Below are positions 62,899 through 64,000 of a stretch of DNA of 64,000 nt, piece by piece. Origin of the DNA: Owenia fusiformis (Eukaryota > Annelida > Polychaeta > Sabellida > Oweniidae); the NCBI GenBank assembly GCA_903813345.2, contig CAIIXF020000010.1, forward strand, positions 8,982,349 through 9,046,348, given 5' to 3'. Numbering within the stretch: the stretch's first letter is position 1; the number at the start of each line of letters is the position of its first letter. The notes beneath the pieces were generated by a model that had not been told where the DNA came from, made no database searches, and worked only from the letters and a program-made list of their open reading frames with translations. The position numbers and the translations under genes were made by a program.

Positions 62899-63223
62899 TC
62901 AAAACTCCGGCCACCATTTTATTTGTTTACGTTTTGCTTCAAGAGATTTTACTCTGTCCTCCTGATAATCAATCATCATTTTCATCCTTCGATGATTCTT
63001 TGAGTTATTCTCAGATACCAATTTCTTCATTTCATCAGTCTGTTTCTGAAGTCGTTCTCGGGAACGTTCATACCGTTCCATAGTTTCATTCAGTTTGTCT
63101 TTCCAACTCTGTTGACAAGGTGAATAACCAAACGCTGCATTCCAAAGGTATGTATTGGTCCCAGCATCATGCCCTTTTGTATGGCTGTTCTCATTTTTGG
63201 TATATTTCGAGACGTAGAGATTT
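62899..63223 (-). CDS. Terminal exon of an unrecognised small coiled-coil protein
   Basis: The acceptor CTTTTCGTTTTCAG lies just before 63223 and the stop TGA at 62899-62901. After one split-codon base the exon encodes about 107 residues. A polar start (NLYVSKYTKNENSHTKGHD) is followed by TYLWNAAFGYSPCQQSWKD, then a long charged helix (ERYERSRERLQKQTDEMKK, MMIDYQEDRVKSLEAKRKQ) ending KWWPEF. The helix predicts a coiled coil. The WNAAFGY...WKD motif reminds me of small axonemal or sperm-tail proteins, but I cannot name a family. Upstream exons lie beyond 63224 on the minus strand and were not recognised. Confidence 0.65.
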
Positions 63224-64000
63224 CTGAAAACGAAAAGGCACAAAGAAACATTATATTTGACTATTTTAATATATGTGGAATGGATCACAAGTTCAACTGT
63301 ATCCAAACATTTTCAATCAGTGCTATAAACTGATAGATGGCCAAACCTGACAAATAAAACATCAGGCAAGTTAGTTGTTAACTCAGTCCTCTGAAGACAG
63401 AACATTTGCGTTGAGAAAACATTTATTCAGATGAAAAGATGGTGTTGAAGACCTACAAGCGCATTACGATTCATCCATCAAGATAGGGTTTTACCATGCT
63501 GATACCCCGTCTACTCATCACATCTTTCTAGTGCTTTCAGCTAATAGAAGGCCATGATTTCTCATGATGGGGCTTTACTGCTGTAGCAGCTATAGTAGAA
63601 AGAATTACTATTCCCTTGGACCAATGATGATTACGATTTATTAGATTCCCTATTTATCTACTGATTGAGTATCGTGAGATATCACAGCCTCCTATCAGTT
63701 GGCAGAGATGGTCTGAGTATCAAAATGCTAATTGAGAGGGTCTTGATTTATCATGAGACAAATCATGTTCCCAACAAGTGCATTCTCCACCGTACTCGGT
63801 GCGAATGGGGGAATAAATCATTTCCTATAGCTAGGAAGATGCCATTTTATTATCTCCTTTGTAAACTACATTTCATAGTTGCGTATTTTTATTTTCTTGG
63901 TGTCTTTTTTTATTTTGAACGATTATGGCCAAATTCCTGTTTGCAGCAATCCCCTCATTATTTCTAATTTTAATATTGGTTACTCAACCTTGTCACACTC
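63224..64000. other. Intron or upstream part of the coiled-coil gene
   Basis: No further exon was recognised to the end of the window. Short open frames here lack splice signals. Confidence 0.3.

Noticed and set aside
1-64000. Bacterial-style operons, phage or plasmid features
   Set aside because: Introns, LINEs and animal gene families throughout; nothing prokaryotic seen.

Overview
This is animal DNA, AT-rich and full of introns and transposon debris. Spliced genes with GT..AG introns, a heparan-sulfate 6-O-sulfotransferase, a Cys-loop acetylcholine receptor subunit, a rhodopsin-like GPCR, a CR1-type LINE and many small inverted-repeat elements point to an invertebrate. A deuterostome (hemichordate, echinoderm or cephalochordate) or a lophotrochozoan both fit; the species cannot be fixed from the window.

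Layout. (1) 1-5.6 kb, plus strand: 3' half of an unrecognised gene for a long, disordered Ser/Pro/Asn-rich protein; every supported exon boundary is in phase 1. (2) 5.77-8.8 kb, minus: one CR1/Jockey-type LINE copy, nearly intact in endonuclease and reverse transcriptase but broken by one frameshift. (3) 9.3-21.7 kb, minus: a complete three-exon heparan-sulfate 6-O-sulfotransferase gene (359 aa). Its introns hold nested foldback elements and a 3.5-kb satellite of 72-bp units. (4) 23.35-24.39 kb, plus: a single-exon Golgi glycosyltransferase with a DXD motif, divergent from the sulfotransferase. (5) 27.9-30.45 kb, minus: a single-exon 844-aa GPCR with a very long third intracellular loop, flanked on both sides by 3' ends of LINEs. 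(6) 32.45-48.41 kb, minus: a complete six-exon nicotinic acetylcholine receptor alpha-type subunit (536 aa). Its 12-kb second intron carries a 6.6-kb foldback made of ~366-bp tandem units, with a LINE fragment inserted near its centre. (7) 48.5-62.7 kb: no convincing gene; several mariner-like and Harbinger-like elements, nested insertions and minisatellites. (8) 62.9-63.2 kb, minus: last exon of a gene for a small charged coiled-coil protein.

How the genes relate. The sulfotransferase and the glycosyltransferase are both type II Golgi enzymes of glycan synthesis in head-to-head arrangement, but nothing shows co-regulation. The receptor subunit and the GPCR are neighbouring membrane receptors transcribed in the same direction. 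The sulfotransferase (1080 nt) and receptor (1611 nt) models were assembled by joining exons at GT/AG sites. In both, the summed coding length is a multiple of three and family motifs run across the junctions, so they are strong models, though made without transcript data.

The most distinctive content is non-coding: the 36.0-42.7 kb foldback, the higher-order 72-bp satellite in the sulfotransferase intron, and a compact ~160-bp element seen twice (31.5 and 50.25 kb) that can fold into a paired stem. Its second copy is split by an AT-rich element full of a short TTTACCGAAT-like motif.
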